NCBI RefSeq assembly: GCF_900996245.1
Contig: NZ_CAAJGK010000052.1
Coordinates: 434,001 to 498,000, forward strand
Direction: 5' to 3'
Length of the DNA: 64,000 nucleotides
From: Paraburkholderia sp. BCC1886
Lineage (GTDB): Bacteria > Pseudomonadota > Gammaproteobacteria > Burkholderiales > Burkholderiaceae
Shown here: positions 17,052 through 25,549 of the stretch, one piece after another
How the letters are laid out: each line of letters opens with the position of its first letter
How positions within the stretch are numbered: the first letter of the stretch is position 1
Program-made: the position numbers and the translations under genes
Notes under the pieces: generated by a model
Seen by the model: only the letters and a program-made list of their open reading frames with translations
What the model was told of the DNA's origin: nothing
Database searches by the model: none

Positions 17052-17806
17052 ACACGCTAGCCGAACGCGAAGGCGTCGAAGCGAGCGGCGCCGCGACCGG
17101 TGTGCCCGCACTGGAGATTGCGGGCCTGCAGGCGTGGTACGGGGAATCGCATATCCTGCATGGCGTCGACCTGACGGTGAACCGCGGCGAAGTGGTCACG
17201 CTGCTCGGCCGCAACGGCGCGGGCCGCACGACGACGCTGCGCGCGATCATGGGACTGACCGGGCGGCGCAGCGGCTCGATCCGCATTGCCGGACGTGAGA
17301 CGATCGACATGGCGACGCATCGCATCGCGCATTGCGGCATCGGCTACTGCCCGGAGGAGCGCGGCATTTTTTCGAGCCTGTCGTGCGAGGAGAACCTGCT
17401 GTTGCCGCCGCCGGTCGGCGACAAGGCGCACATGATGTCGCTCGACGAGATCTACTCGATGTTCCCCAATCTGCACGAACGCCGCATGAGTCAGGGCACG
17501 CGCCTGTCCGGCGGCGAACAGCAGATGCTGGCGGTCGCGCGCATTCTGCGGACCGGTGCAAGCCTGCTGCTGCTCGACGAAATCTCCGAAGGCCTCGCGC
17601 CGGTGATCGTGCAGGCGCTGGCTCGCATGATCATGACCTTGAAGCAGCGCGGCTATACGGTCGTGATGGTCGAACAGAATTTCCGTTTCGCGGCGCCGCT
17701 CGCCGATCGCTTCTACGTGATGGAGCACGGTGGAATCGTCGAGCACTTCGGGGCCGGCGAGCTCGAAAGCAAGATGCCGGTGCTGCACGAATTGCTGGGC
17801 GTGTAA
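17048..17806 (+). CDS. ABC transporter ATP-binding protein, LivF type, with Arg in Walker A (system 1)
   Basis: A 252-residue ABC ATPase pairing with the preceding LivG-type subunit. Walker A reads GRNGAGRTT (from residue 54), so the invariant lysine is arginine (Arg60). The signature LSGGEQQM is intact and Walker B reads LLLLDEISEGLAP, with Ile where Pro is usual. The rest is ordinary LivF sequence with no sign of decay, so the change may be a subfamily trait or reduce ATP turnover at one site. It is followed after 68 bases by the binding protein gene. Confidence 0.88.
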   Translation: MNTLAEREGVEASGAATGVPALEIAGLQAWYGESHILHGVDLTVNRGEVVTLLGRNGAGRTTTLRAIMGLTGRRSGSIRIAGRETIDMATHRIAHCGIGYCPEERGIFSSLSCEENLLLPPPVGDKAHMMSLDEIYSMFPNLHERRMSQGTRLSGGEQQMLAVARILRTGASLLLLDEISEGLAPVIVQALARMIMTLKQRGYTVVMVEQNFRFAAPLADRFYVMEHGGIVEHFGAGELESKMPVLHELLGV

Positions 17807-17874
17807 CGGGATCGAAGAAACCACGCCTTTGCCGTTTTGCCTCTAGAACCACAAACGAAGAATCAGGAGACAGC

Positions 17875-19089
17875 ATGAAAAAGAACTCGCTCGCGCGGCT
17901 CGCCACATTTGTATTCACACTCGCCGCAGGCGCAGCATTCACGACCGGCTCGGCGCAGGCAGCCGACGACGCCGTGAAGATCGGCTTCATCACCGACATG
18001 TCCGGCCTGTACGCCGACATCGACGGGCAAGGCGGCCTCGAAGCCATCCGCATGGCAGTGGCGGACTTCGGCGGCAAGGTCAACGGCAAGCCGATCACCG
18101 TGGTCTACGCGGACCATCAGAACAAAGCCGACATCGCCGCGTCCCGCGCGCGCGAATGGTTCGATCGCGATGGCGTGGACATGCTGATCGGCGGCACCAA
18201 CTCGGCGACCGGTCTGTCGATGAACACCGTGGCCGGTGAAAAGCACAAGGTGTACATCAGCATCGGCGCGGGCGCCGACAACCTGACCAACGAGCAATGC
18301 ACGCCGTACACCATTCACTATGCGTACGACACGACCGCGCTCGCCAAGGGCACCGGTTCGGCGGTGACCAAACAGGGCGGCAAGACCTGGTACTTCCTGA
18401 CGGCCGACTACGCTTTCGGCAAGGCGCTAGAAAAGAACACGTCGGACGTGGTGAAGGCGAACGGCGGTCAGGTGCTCGGTTCGGTGCGTCATCCGCTGTC
18501 GGCGTCGGACTTCTCGTCGTTCCTGTTGCAGGCGCAGTCGTCGAAAGCGCAGGTGCTCGGTCTCGCCAATGCGGGCGGCGACACGATCAACTCGATCAAG
18601 GCCGCCAAGGAATTCGGCATTACCAAGACGATGAAGCTCGCCGCGCTGCTGGTGTTCATCGATGATATTCACAGCCTGGGTCTGGAGACCACGCAAGGAC
18701 TCGTGCTGACGGATAGCTGGTACTGGAACAAGGACGCGACGACACGCAAGTGGGCCGAGCGCTACTTCGACAAGACGAAGAAGATGCCCTCGAGCCTGCA
18801 GGCCGCCGACTATTCCGCGACGACGAACTATCTGAAAGCGGTGCAGGCGGTCGGCTCGACCGACTCCGACAAGGTCATGGCGCAGCTCAAGAAAACGAAG
18901 ATCGACGACTTCTACGCGAAGGGTTACGTGCGGCAGGACGGCAGCATGATCCACGACATGTACCTGATGCAGGTGAAGACGCCGGCCGAGTCGAAAGAGC
19001 CGTGGGACTACTACAAGATCACCGCGACGATCCCCGGCGAGCAGGCCTTCACGACCAAGGCGGAAACGCGCTGCGCGTTGTGGAAATAA
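17875..19089 (+). CDS. ABC transporter periplasmic substrate-binding protein, Liv type (system 1)
   Basis: A 404-residue precursor with a Sec signal peptide (about 1-30, KKNSLARL then a hydrophobic core, cleavage near AQAA). The mature part opens with VKIGFITDMSGLYADIDG, typical of type I periplasmic binding proteins for branched-chain amino acids, amides or related ligands. AGGAGA precedes the start at 17875. It sits between the ATPase and permease genes of the same system. Ligand cannot be assigned; it is clearly distinct from the tandem pair at 21.5-24.3 kb. Confidence 0.88.
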   Translation: MKKNSLARLATFVFTLAAGAAFTTGSAQAADDAVKIGFITDMSGLYADIDGQGGLEAIRMAVADFGGKVNGKPITVVYADHQNKADIAASRAREWFDRDGVDMLIGGTNSATGLSMNTVAGEKHKVYISIGAGADNLTNEQCTPYTIHYAYDTTALAKGTGSAVTKQGGKTWYFLTADYAFGKALEKNTSDVVKANGGQVLGSVRHPLSASDFSSFLLQAQSSKAQVLGLANAGGDTINSIKAAKEFGITKTMKLAALLVFIDDIHSLGLETTQGLVLTDSWYWNKDATTRKWAERYFDKTKKMPSSLQAADYSATTNYLKAVQAVGSTDSDKVMAQLKKTKIDDFYAKGYVRQDGSMIHDMYLMQVKTPAESKEPWDYYKITATIPGEQAFTTKAETRCALWK

Positions 19090-19110
19090 GCGCGTTCTGA
19101 AAGCGTGCAA

Positions 19111-19151
19111 GGGCGCCTCCCAGAGCAGCAACCTGCATCGGGAAGGCGCCC
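19111..19151 (+). promoter_or_regulatory. Intercistronic hairpin after the binding-protein gene
   Basis: GGGCGCCTCC pairs with GGAAGGCGCCC across about 20 bases, without a T run. Such hairpins after highly expressed binding-protein genes protect the upstream mRNA and lower expression of the downstream permeases. The role is inferred from position. Confidence 0.45.
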
Positions 19152-19222
19152 TGTCGTGACCGCATTCACGGGTCTCACGGATTTCACGCTCGCAATGGCT
19201 TAGCAAAGCAATCAAGGCTTCA

Positions 19223-20107
19223 ATGGAAATCTTTGGCATTCCGCTCCCGGCGATGCTGAGCCAGCTGCTGCTGGGTCTCGTGAACGGCTCGTTCTACGCG
19301 ATTCTGAGCCTCGGTCTGGCGGTTATCTTCGGCTTGCTCAACGTGATCAACTTCGCGCACGGGGCGTTGTTCATGCTCGGCGCGATGCTCGCGTGGATGG
19401 GCCTGTCGTATTTCGGCCTGCCGTACTGGGTGATGCTGGTGCTCGCGCCGCTGATCGTCGGCGTGTTCGGCATGGCGATCGAACGCTCGATGCTGCGCTG
19501 GCTCTACAAGCTCGATCATCTGTATGGACTGTTGCTGACCTTCGGGCTGACGCTCGTGGTGGAAGGCGTGTTCCGCTCCGTCTACGGTTCGTCGGGGCAG
19601 CCGTACGACGTGCCGTCGGCGCTCTCCGGCGCGACCGATCTCGGCTTCATGTTCCTGCCGAACTATCGCGCCTGGGTGGTGGTCGCGTCGCTGGTGGTGT
19701 GCTTCGCGACGTGGTTCGTGATCGAGAAGACGCGGCTGGGCGCCTACCTGCGTGCCGGCACGGAAAACCCGAAGCTGGTCGAAGCCTTCGGCATCAATGT
19801 CCCGCTGATGATCACGCTCACCTACGGTTTCGGCGTCGCGCTGGCGGCATTCGCCGGCGTGCTGGCCGCGCCGGTCATTCAGGTGTCGCCGTTGATGGGC
19901 CAGCCGATGATCATCACCGTATTCGCGGTCGTGGTGATCGGCGGCATGGGTTCGATCATGGGCTCGATTCTCACCGGCTTGCTGCTCGGCGTGATCGAGG
20001 GGCTGACGCGGGTGTTCTATCCGGAAGCCTCGGCCACCGTCGTCTTCGTGATCATGGCGCTCGTGCTGCTGGTGCGACCGGCGGGTCTTTTCGGCAAGGA
20101 AAAATGA
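19223..20107 (+). CDS. ABC transporter permease, LivH type (system 1)
   Basis: A 294-residue inner membrane permease with about eight hydrophobic segments. The LivH hallmarks are GLVNGSFYAILSLGLAVIFG near the N-terminus, NVINFAHGALFMLGA, and GGMGSIMGSILTGLLLG in the C-terminal half, where the ATPase-coupling region of the family lies. Stop codon overlaps the start of the next permease by four bases. Confidence 0.92.
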   Translation: MEIFGIPLPAMLSQLLLGLVNGSFYAILSLGLAVIFGLLNVINFAHGALFMLGAMLAWMGLSYFGLPYWVMLVLAPLIVGVFGMAIERSMLRWLYKLDHLYGLLLTFGLTLVVEGVFRSVYGSSGQPYDVPSALSGATDLGFMFLPNYRAWVVVASLVVCFATWFVIEKTRLGAYLRAGTENPKLVEAFGINVPLMITLTYGFGVALAAFAGVLAAPVIQVSPLMGQPMIITVFAVVVIGGMGSIMGSILTGLLLGVIEGLTRVFYPEASATVVFVIMALVLLVRPAGLFGKEK

Positions 20108-21078
20108 TGCAGAGAAAAGTGCTCTACGGTCTGCTGCTGATCGTGCTTCTCGCGGTGCCCGCACTCGGCATCTATCCGCTGTTCGTGATGAAGGTGCTGT
20201 GCTTCGCGTTGTTCGCGGCGGCCTTCAATCTGCTGATCGGCTACACGGGACTGCTGTCGTTCGGTCATGCGATGTTTCTCGCGTCCGCGGGTTACGTGAC
20301 CGGCTACGGTATCCAGACGCTCGGCTTTTCTCCCGAGCTCGGTGTGCTGGCCGGCACGGCGGCGGCGACGGTGCTCGGCGTGATCGTCGGTATGTTCGCG
20401 ATCCGCCGGCAGGGCATCTACTTCGCGATGGTGACGCTCGCGCTCGCGCAGATGGTCTACTTCGTGTTTCTGCAGGCGCCGTTCACGCACGGCGAAGACG
20501 GTCTGCAAGGCGTCCCGCGCGGCAAGCTGTTCGGCATGCTGGACCTGTCGTCGGATCTGACGCTGTACTTCGTCGTGCTGGCCGTGATGGTGCTGGCGTT
20601 TCTGCTGATCGTGCGGATCGTCCATTCGCCGTTCGGCCAGGTGCTGGTCGCCATCAAGGAAAACGAGCCGCGCGCGGTGTCGCTCGGGTACGATACGGAC
20701 CGGTTCAAGCTGCTGGCCTTCGTGCTGTCGGCGGGGCTGGCCGGACTGGCCGGTTCGCTGAAGGTGCTCGTGCAAGGTTTCGAAACGCTGAGCGATGCGT
20801 ACTGGACCATGTCCGGCCTCGTCATTCTGATGACGCTGGTCGGCGGCATGGGCACGTTGTTCGGACCGCTGCTCGGTGCGGCACTGATCGTCGCGCTCGA
20901 AGACCGGCTCGGCGATATCGGCGGGGCGCTGGCCACGTCGACGGGAGTGGAGTGGTTCCGCTCACTGGGCGAGTCGGTGACGATCGTGACGGGGCTCATC
21001 TTCATCGCCTGCGTGATGGCGTTCCGGCGTGGAATCGTCGGCGAGATCGTGGCGAAAGTCCGGCCGTTGCGGGCTTGA
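20104..21078 (+). CDS. ABC transporter permease, LivM type (system 1)
   Basis: A 324-residue permease forming the membrane channel with the preceding LivH-type protein. Typical LivM sequence: FNLLIGYTGLLSFGHAMF near residue 45, RRQGIYFAMVTLALAQ near residue 100, and GGMGTLFGPLLGAAL near the C-terminus. The start ATG at 20104 overlaps the previous stop (ATGA). Last gene of system 1; the terminator follows about 190 bases later. Confidence 0.92.
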   Translation: MMQRKVLYGLLLIVLLAVPALGIYPLFVMKVLCFALFAAAFNLLIGYTGLLSFGHAMFLASAGYVTGYGIQTLGFSPELGVLAGTAAATVLGVIVGMFAIRRQGIYFAMVTLALAQMVYFVFLQAPFTHGEDGLQGVPRGKLFGMLDLSSDLTLYFVVLAVMVLAFLLIVRIVHSPFGQVLVAIKENEPRAVSLGYDTDRFKLLAFVLSAGLAGLAGSLKVLVQGFETLSDAYWTMSGLVILMTLVGGMGTLFGPLLGAALIVALEDRLGDIGGALATSTGVEWFRSLGESVTIVTGLIFIACVMAFRRGIVGEIVAKVRPLRA

Positions 21079-21262
21079 ATGGCACGCTGCGGCAGGCTCC
21101 GGCTTACGGCCAGCTTGCCCCAAACCAGTGCCGCAGTGCACCACTAGGGTAATTGCTAGTTGTGGCACGTTGGGTGCTGGTTTAATCTTCATGCAGTTCT
21201 GATTCACCCCGAATTTTGCAGGTGGAGAACGAGGAGACAATGAGGCACTAAGTGCCCAGGCG

Positions 21263-21303
21263 AAAGCGCTGTTGGATTGATATCCAACAGCGCTTTTTTT
21301 ATT
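21263..21303 (+). terminator. Strong Rho-independent terminator
   Basis: GCGCTGTTGGAT pairs perfectly with ATCCAACAGCGC around a four-base loop, followed by a run of T. Confidence 0.9.
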
Positions 21304-21414
21304 GCATTTTTATTCCGCTTCATTCGATTTCCTTCCATTTTTTCCCTAATTCGGTGCGTGTCTTTTATTCGCCGGATCAACCGTTAAAGACACCGCTCAC
21401 ACCCTGCAAAATGC

Positions 21415-21444
21415 TTGCGGCGCGGGGCTTTCGTCCGCTACACT
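21415..21444 (+). promoter_or_regulatory. Candidate sigma-70 promoter of the second ABC system
   Basis: TTGCGG and TACACT are separated by 18 bases, about 95 bases before the first binding-protein gene. Confidence 0.45.
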
Positions 21445-21452
21445 CGCATTCA

Positions 21453-21468
21453 CCGACCGTTGGGTCGG
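21453..21468. promoter_or_regulatory. Dyad CCGACC-GTTG-GGTCGG, likely operator
   Basis: A perfect six-base inverted repeat just downstream of the candidate promoter, where a repressor would block transcription. The regulator is not identifiable. Confidence 0.4.
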
Positions 21469-21536
21469 GATTTGAATCCACGTAATTAGCGGGTGGGTTC
21501 GACGGGAATAAATAACGGGGTGGGGAGAGGAGCGGG

Positions 21537-22703
21537 ATGAAGTCGGCATTACGTTGTATTAGCGCAGCGGTAATCATCGCGGGAATGAATGCGGCATTGA
21601 GCAGTGCAGCATTGGCGGACGTGAAAATCGGCGTAACGGTATCGGCAACCGGTCCGGCTGCGTCGCTCGGCATTCCGGAGAAAAACACGATCGCGCTGCT
21701 ACCCAAAGAAGTGGCGGGTCAGAAAATCGACTACATCGTGCTCGACGACGCGACGGATTCGACTCAGGCCGTCAAGAACGCCCGCAAGCTGACCAGCGAA
21801 GATCACGTCGATGCGTTGATCGGTTCCACGGTCGTGCCGAACTCGCTCGCCATGATCGACGTCGCCGCCGAAACCACTACGCCCATGATCTCGATGGCCG
21901 CCGCGGCAAGCATCGTCGAGCCGATGGACGCGAAGCGCGCGTGGGTCTTCAAGACGCCGCAGAACGACATTCTGATGGCCACCGCGATCGCCCAGCACAT
22001 GGCTAATCACGGCGTCAAAACCGTGGCGTTCATCGGTTTCTCGGACGCTTATGGCGAGAGCTGGTTCAAGGAGTTCGGCAAGGCCGCGGATCTCGCGAAA
22101 ATCAAGATCGTCGCGAATGAACGCTTTGCCCGTAACGACACGTCGGTCACGGGCCAGGTGTTGAAGCTGATGTCGCAGAATCCGGACGCGGTGCTGATCG
22201 CCGGCGCCGGCACGCCGGCCGCATTGCCGCAGAAAACGCTCAAGGAGCGTGGCTACAAGGGCAAGTACTACCAGACGCACGGCATCGCCAATAACGACTT
22301 CCTGCGCGTGTGCGGCAAGGATTGCGAAGGCACGTTCCTGCCGGCCGGCCCGCTGCTGGTCGCCGACCAGTTGCCGGACTCGAACCCGGTCAAGAAGGCC
22401 TCGCTCGCGTACAAGCACGCGTATGAAGGCGCGTATGGCGCAGGCTCGGTGTCGACGTTCGGCGGCCATGCATGGGACGCCGGCCTGCTGCTGCAACACG
22501 CAATTCCGCTCGCATTGAAGAAGGCTCAACCCGGCACGCCTGCGTTTCGCGAAGCATTGCGCGCCGCACTCGAAAGCACGAAAGACTTGCCCGCGTCGCA
22601 CGGCATTTTCAACATGAGCGCAAACGACCACTCTGGCCTCGACCAGCGGGCGCGCGTGATGGTGGAAATCGCCGGCGGCAAGTGGAAGCTTTCCGCCGAC
22701 TGA
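21537..22703 (+). CDS. ABC transporter periplasmic substrate-binding protein, Liv type (system 2, copy A)
   Basis: A 388-residue precursor with a signal peptide ending near ALA-D (about residue 27). The mature N-terminus DVKIGVTVSATGPAASLG is typical of type I Liv-family binding proteins. Two cysteines in RVCGKDCEG probably form a disulfide. It is about three quarters identical by eye to the next gene, so the two arose by tandem duplication. GGAG lies shortly before the ATG. Its own terminator follows, which suggests it can be expressed apart from the rest of the cluster. Confidence 0.88.
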   Translation: MKSALRCISAAVIIAGMNAALSSAALADVKIGVTVSATGPAASLGIPEKNTIALLPKEVAGQKIDYIVLDDATDSTQAVKNARKLTSEDHVDALIGSTVVPNSLAMIDVAAETTTPMISMAAAASIVEPMDAKRAWVFKTPQNDILMATAIAQHMANHGVKTVAFIGFSDAYGESWFKEFGKAADLAKIKIVANERFARNDTSVTGQVLKLMSQNPDAVLIAGAGTPAALPQKTLKERGYKGKYYQTHGIANNDFLRVCGKDCEGTFLPAGPLLVADQLPDSNPVKKASLAYKHAYEGAYGAGSVSTFGGHAWDAGLLLQHAIPLALKKAQPGTPAFREALRAALESTKDLPASHGIFNMSANDHSGLDQRARVMVEIAGGKWKLSAD

Positions 22704-22733
22704 GCCGGAGTCGCCACGCTACGGGAATCCACT

Positions 22734-22765
22734 AAAAAGACGCGTGCGGTTGACGCGTCTTTTTT
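22734..22765 (+). terminator. Rho-independent terminator between the tandem binding-protein genes
   Basis: AAAAAGACGCGT pairs with ACGCGTCTTTTT around seven bases, 30 bases after the stop codon, ending in T. Confidence 0.85.
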
Positions 22766-23108
22766 ATCGCCCGCGCGGCGCAGGGTGAGAAAGCAGAGAA
22801 CTGTGGCGCGGCGGATTCAGGACAAACCCGCATTCGGGCGACCGTCTATTGACCGCGAATCGGGCAGAACGCAATACTACTAACATGTTAGTGGTTTATC
22901 GGAGAGCGGAGCGACGAGCCGCCGTGAAGATTCGCAGCAGGGAGAGTGGGAGCAGGGAGTAGGGAGCAGGTGACAACAAAGCGGTCAGGGCCTCGATGCC
23001 GAGCAGGGAAAACCATGCTTGGCACGCCTGTACCCGATAACTAGATTCAGACACCCGGTCCATGAACCGGATTACAGATACACGCTTCGCAGCGTTTGGA
23101 GACTTGTA
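22766..23108. other. Intergenic stretch before the second binding-protein copy
   Basis: About 340 bases. A 14-base perfect palindrome ACTAACATGTTAGT is at 22879-22892 and may be an operator. At 22936-22972 there is a purine-rich run of short GGGAG(C/T)A repeats. No gene or convincing promoter was seen. Confidence 0.4.
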
Positions 23109-24269
23109 ATGACAAAGACAAAGCAATGGGTGCGCACCGGCATCGCAATGGCGATGATGTGCGGCGCGGGCGCCGCGTTGGCGCAGGTGAAAATCGGCGT
23201 GACGTTGTCGACCACGGGACCGGCCGCCTCGCTCGGCATTCCGGAGAAGAACACCATCGCGCTGCTGCCGAAGGAGATCGGCGGCAAGACCGTGCAGTAC
23301 ATCGTCCTCGACGACGCGTCGGACACCGGCAAGGCCGTGCAGAACACGCGCAAGCTGATCGACGAAGATCACGTCGACGCGATCATCGGTTCGACCGTCA
23401 CGCCGAATGCGCTGGCGATGCTCGACCCGGCCGCCGAAGGCAAAACGCCGATGATCTCGCTGGCCGCTTCGGCCACGATCATCGCGCCGATGGATGCGAA
23501 GCGCGCATGGGCATTCAAGCCGCCACAAAACGACAGCCTGATGGCCGACGCGATCGCCGACTACATGGAACATCACGGCGTGAAGACGGTGGCCTTCATC
23601 GGGTTCGCGGACGCTTACGGCGACGGCTGGAACAACGTCTTCACGGCGGCGGCCGCCGCGCACAATCTGAAGATCGTGTCGAACGAGCGCTTTAACCGCA
23701 CCGACGCTTCGGTAACCGGGCAGGTGTTGAAGACGATGGGCGCGAATCCCGACGCCGTGCTGATCGCGGGTGCGGGCACGCCGTCGGCGCTGCCGGCCAA
23801 GACGCTCAAGGAGCGCGGCTACAAGGGCAAGGTCTATCAGACGCACGGCGTCGCCAACAACGATTTCCTGCGCGTGTGCGGCAAGGATTGCGAAGGCGAA
23901 CTGCTGCCGGCCGGCCCGATCCTCGTGGCCGACCAGCTGCCCGATTCGAATCCGGTGAAGAAGTCGTCGCTCGCCTATAAAACCGCGTACGAGAAGGCCT
24001 ATGGCGCGGGTTCGGTGGCGACCTTCGGCGGTCATGCATGGGATGCAGGCCAGATGCTGCAGCGGGCCATCCCCGAAGCGCTGAAGACGGCGCAACCGGG
24101 CACGGAAGCGTTTCGCGTAGCACTGCGCGGCGCGCTCGAGAGCATCAAGGAACTGCCGGTGTCGCACGGCATCATGAACACCACGACGACCGACCACAAC
24201 GGCCTCGACAAGCGCGCACGGGTGATCGTGCAGATCGTCGACGGCAAGTGGAAACTGCAGAACGACTAA
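23109..24269 (+). CDS. ABC transporter periplasmic substrate-binding protein, Liv type (system 2, copy B)
   Basis: A 386-residue precursor; the signal peptide ends near ALA-Q (about residue 25). It shares long identical blocks with copy A, such as GPAASLGIPEKNTIALLPKE, AGAGTP, KTLKERGYKGK, NNDFLRVCGKDCEG and VADQLPDSNPVKK, including the paired cysteines. Differences are spread over the whole protein, so both copies are probably functional and may bind different ligands. GGAGA stands six bases before the ATG at 23109; the frame upstream is not protein-like. Confidence 0.88.
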   Translation: MTKTKQWVRTGIAMAMMCGAGAALAQVKIGVTLSTTGPAASLGIPEKNTIALLPKEIGGKTVQYIVLDDASDTGKAVQNTRKLIDEDHVDAIIGSTVTPNALAMLDPAAEGKTPMISLAASATIIAPMDAKRAWAFKPPQNDSLMADAIADYMEHHGVKTVAFIGFADAYGDGWNNVFTAAAAAHNLKIVSNERFNRTDASVTGQVLKTMGANPDAVLIAGAGTPSALPAKTLKERGYKGKVYQTHGVANNDFLRVCGKDCEGELLPAGPILVADQLPDSNPVKKSSLAYKTAYEKAYGAGSVATFGGHAWDAGQMLQRAIPEALKTAQPGTEAFRVALRGALESIKELPVSHGIMNTTTTDHNGLDKRARVIVQIVDGKWKLQND

Positions 24270-24350
24270 GCATAAAAAGCGGTACGCGCCTCTCGCGCTT
24301 TATGCGGCAGCCCATGCCGCATTGCCATTCTGGTGGATGACAATGGCAAC

Positions 24351-24390
24351 GACCGCCGCGCCGGTTCATCGGCGCGGCGGTCGCCTTTTC
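24351..24390 (+). terminator. Strong hairpin with short T run after copy B
   Basis: GACCGCCGCGCC pairs perfectly with GGCGCGGCGGTC around eight bases, followed by GCCTTTTC. It may terminate or attenuate transcription between the binding-protein gene and the permease genes. Confidence 0.6.
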
Positions 24391-24489
24391 TGATTGTGCA
24401 GGTCGGTGGCTGGCCGCGGGTCGGGCGCCACGACTGTTTCCCCGTTTTCGATTTCGACGCTTCATTTCGACGTTTCAAGCAGAGGAAGT

Positions 24490-25545
24490 ATGGATCTATC
24501 AATTGCGGCGATCCTCGCGCAGGACGGCATCACGACCGGCGCGATCTACGCGCTGCTCGCGCTCGCGCTGGTGTTGGTGTTCTCCGTGACGCGGGTGATT
24601 TTTATCCCGCAGGGAGAATTCGTTTCGTACGGCGCGCTCACGCTCGCCGCATTGCAGACGCAGAAGTTTCCGGCCACCTGCTGGCTGTTGATGGCGATGG
24701 GCGCGGCCTGTTTCGTCGTCGAAGTGGCGGGGCTGGTGCGGCATGCCGAGCGACGCCGCCATCTGGCGCGCACGCTGGCGCTGCTGGTTGGCAAATATCT
24801 ACTGTTCCCGGTCGCGGTGTATGCGCTGACGCAGGGTGTCTTCCTGCACCCGTTGCCGATGATCGTGCAGATCGCGCTGACGCTGCTGATCGTGATTCCG
24901 ATGGGACCGTTCGTGTATCGGCTCGCGTACGAGCCGATTGCGGAAGCCAGCACGCTGTTGCTGCTGATCGTGGCGGTGGCGGTGCACTTCGCGATGGTCG
25001 GCCTCGGTCTGGTGATGTTCGGTGCCGAAGGCTCGCGAACCACCGCGTTCTCCGACGCGAGCTACACCGTCGGCAGCCTGACGATCTCCGGGCAGAGTCT
25101 GTGGGTGGTCGGCACGGCCGTCGTGCTGATCGGCGCGCTGTACCTGTATTTCGATCGGTCCATCTCGGGTAAAGCGTTGCGCGCGACCTCGGTGAACCGG
25201 CTCGGCGCGCGGCTCGTCGGGATCGGCACGACCCAGGCGGGGCGCCTCGCATTCACGCTCGCAGCCGGCCTCGGCGCGCTGTGTGGCGTGCTCGTCGCAC
25301 CGTTGACCACCATCTACTACGACTCGGGCTTCCTGATCGGTCTGAAGGGTTTCGTGGGCGCGATCATCGGCGGTCTGGTCAGCTATCCGCTGGCGGCGGC
25401 CGGGTCGATTCTCGTCGGCGTGCTGGAGTCGTATTCGTCCTTCTGGGCAAGCTCGTATAAGGAAGTGATCGTGTTCACGTTGATCATCCCGGTGCTGCTC
25501 TGGCGCAGTCTGGCCAGCCCGCACAGCGACGAAGACGAGGAGTGA
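24490..25545 (+). CDS. ABC transporter permease, LivH type (system 2)
   Basis: A 351-residue permease, longer than LivH of system 1 (294) because of an inserted stretch around residues 60-115 (VRHAERRRHLARTLALLVGKYLL region). Family features are TTGAIYALLALALVLVFSVTRVIFIPQG near the N-terminus and GGLVSYPLAAAGSILVGVLESY near the C-terminus. AGAGGAAG precedes the start. It is followed four bases later by the fused permease-ATPase gene. Confidence 0.88.
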   Translation: MDLSIAAILAQDGITTGAIYALLALALVLVFSVTRVIFIPQGEFVSYGALTLAALQTQKFPATCWLLMAMGAACFVVEVAGLVRHAERRRHLARTLALLVGKYLLFPVAVYALTQGVFLHPLPMIVQIALTLLIVIPMGPFVYRLAYEPIAEASTLLLLIVAVAVHFAMVGLGLVMFGAEGSRTTAFSDASYTVGSLTISGQSLWVVGTAVVLIGALYLYFDRSISGKALRATSVNRLGARLVGIGTTQAGRLAFTLAAGLGALCGVLVAPLTTIYYDSGFLIGLKGFVGAIIGGLVSYPLAAAGSILVGVLESYSSFWASSYKEVIVFTLIIPVLLWRSLASPHSDEDEE

Positions 25546-25549
25546 CACG

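Larger units (their letters stand above)
21079..21536. other. Intergenic stretch between the two ABC systems
   Basis: About 460 bases without a protein gene. It holds a strong Shine-Dalgarno GAGGAGA (21231-21237) before a three-codon frame ATG AGG CAC TAA (21240-21251), an intrinsic terminator (21263-21303), then a promoter-like element and operator-like dyad for the downstream binding-protein gene. The first part could be a short leader or small RNA. Confidence 0.5.
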
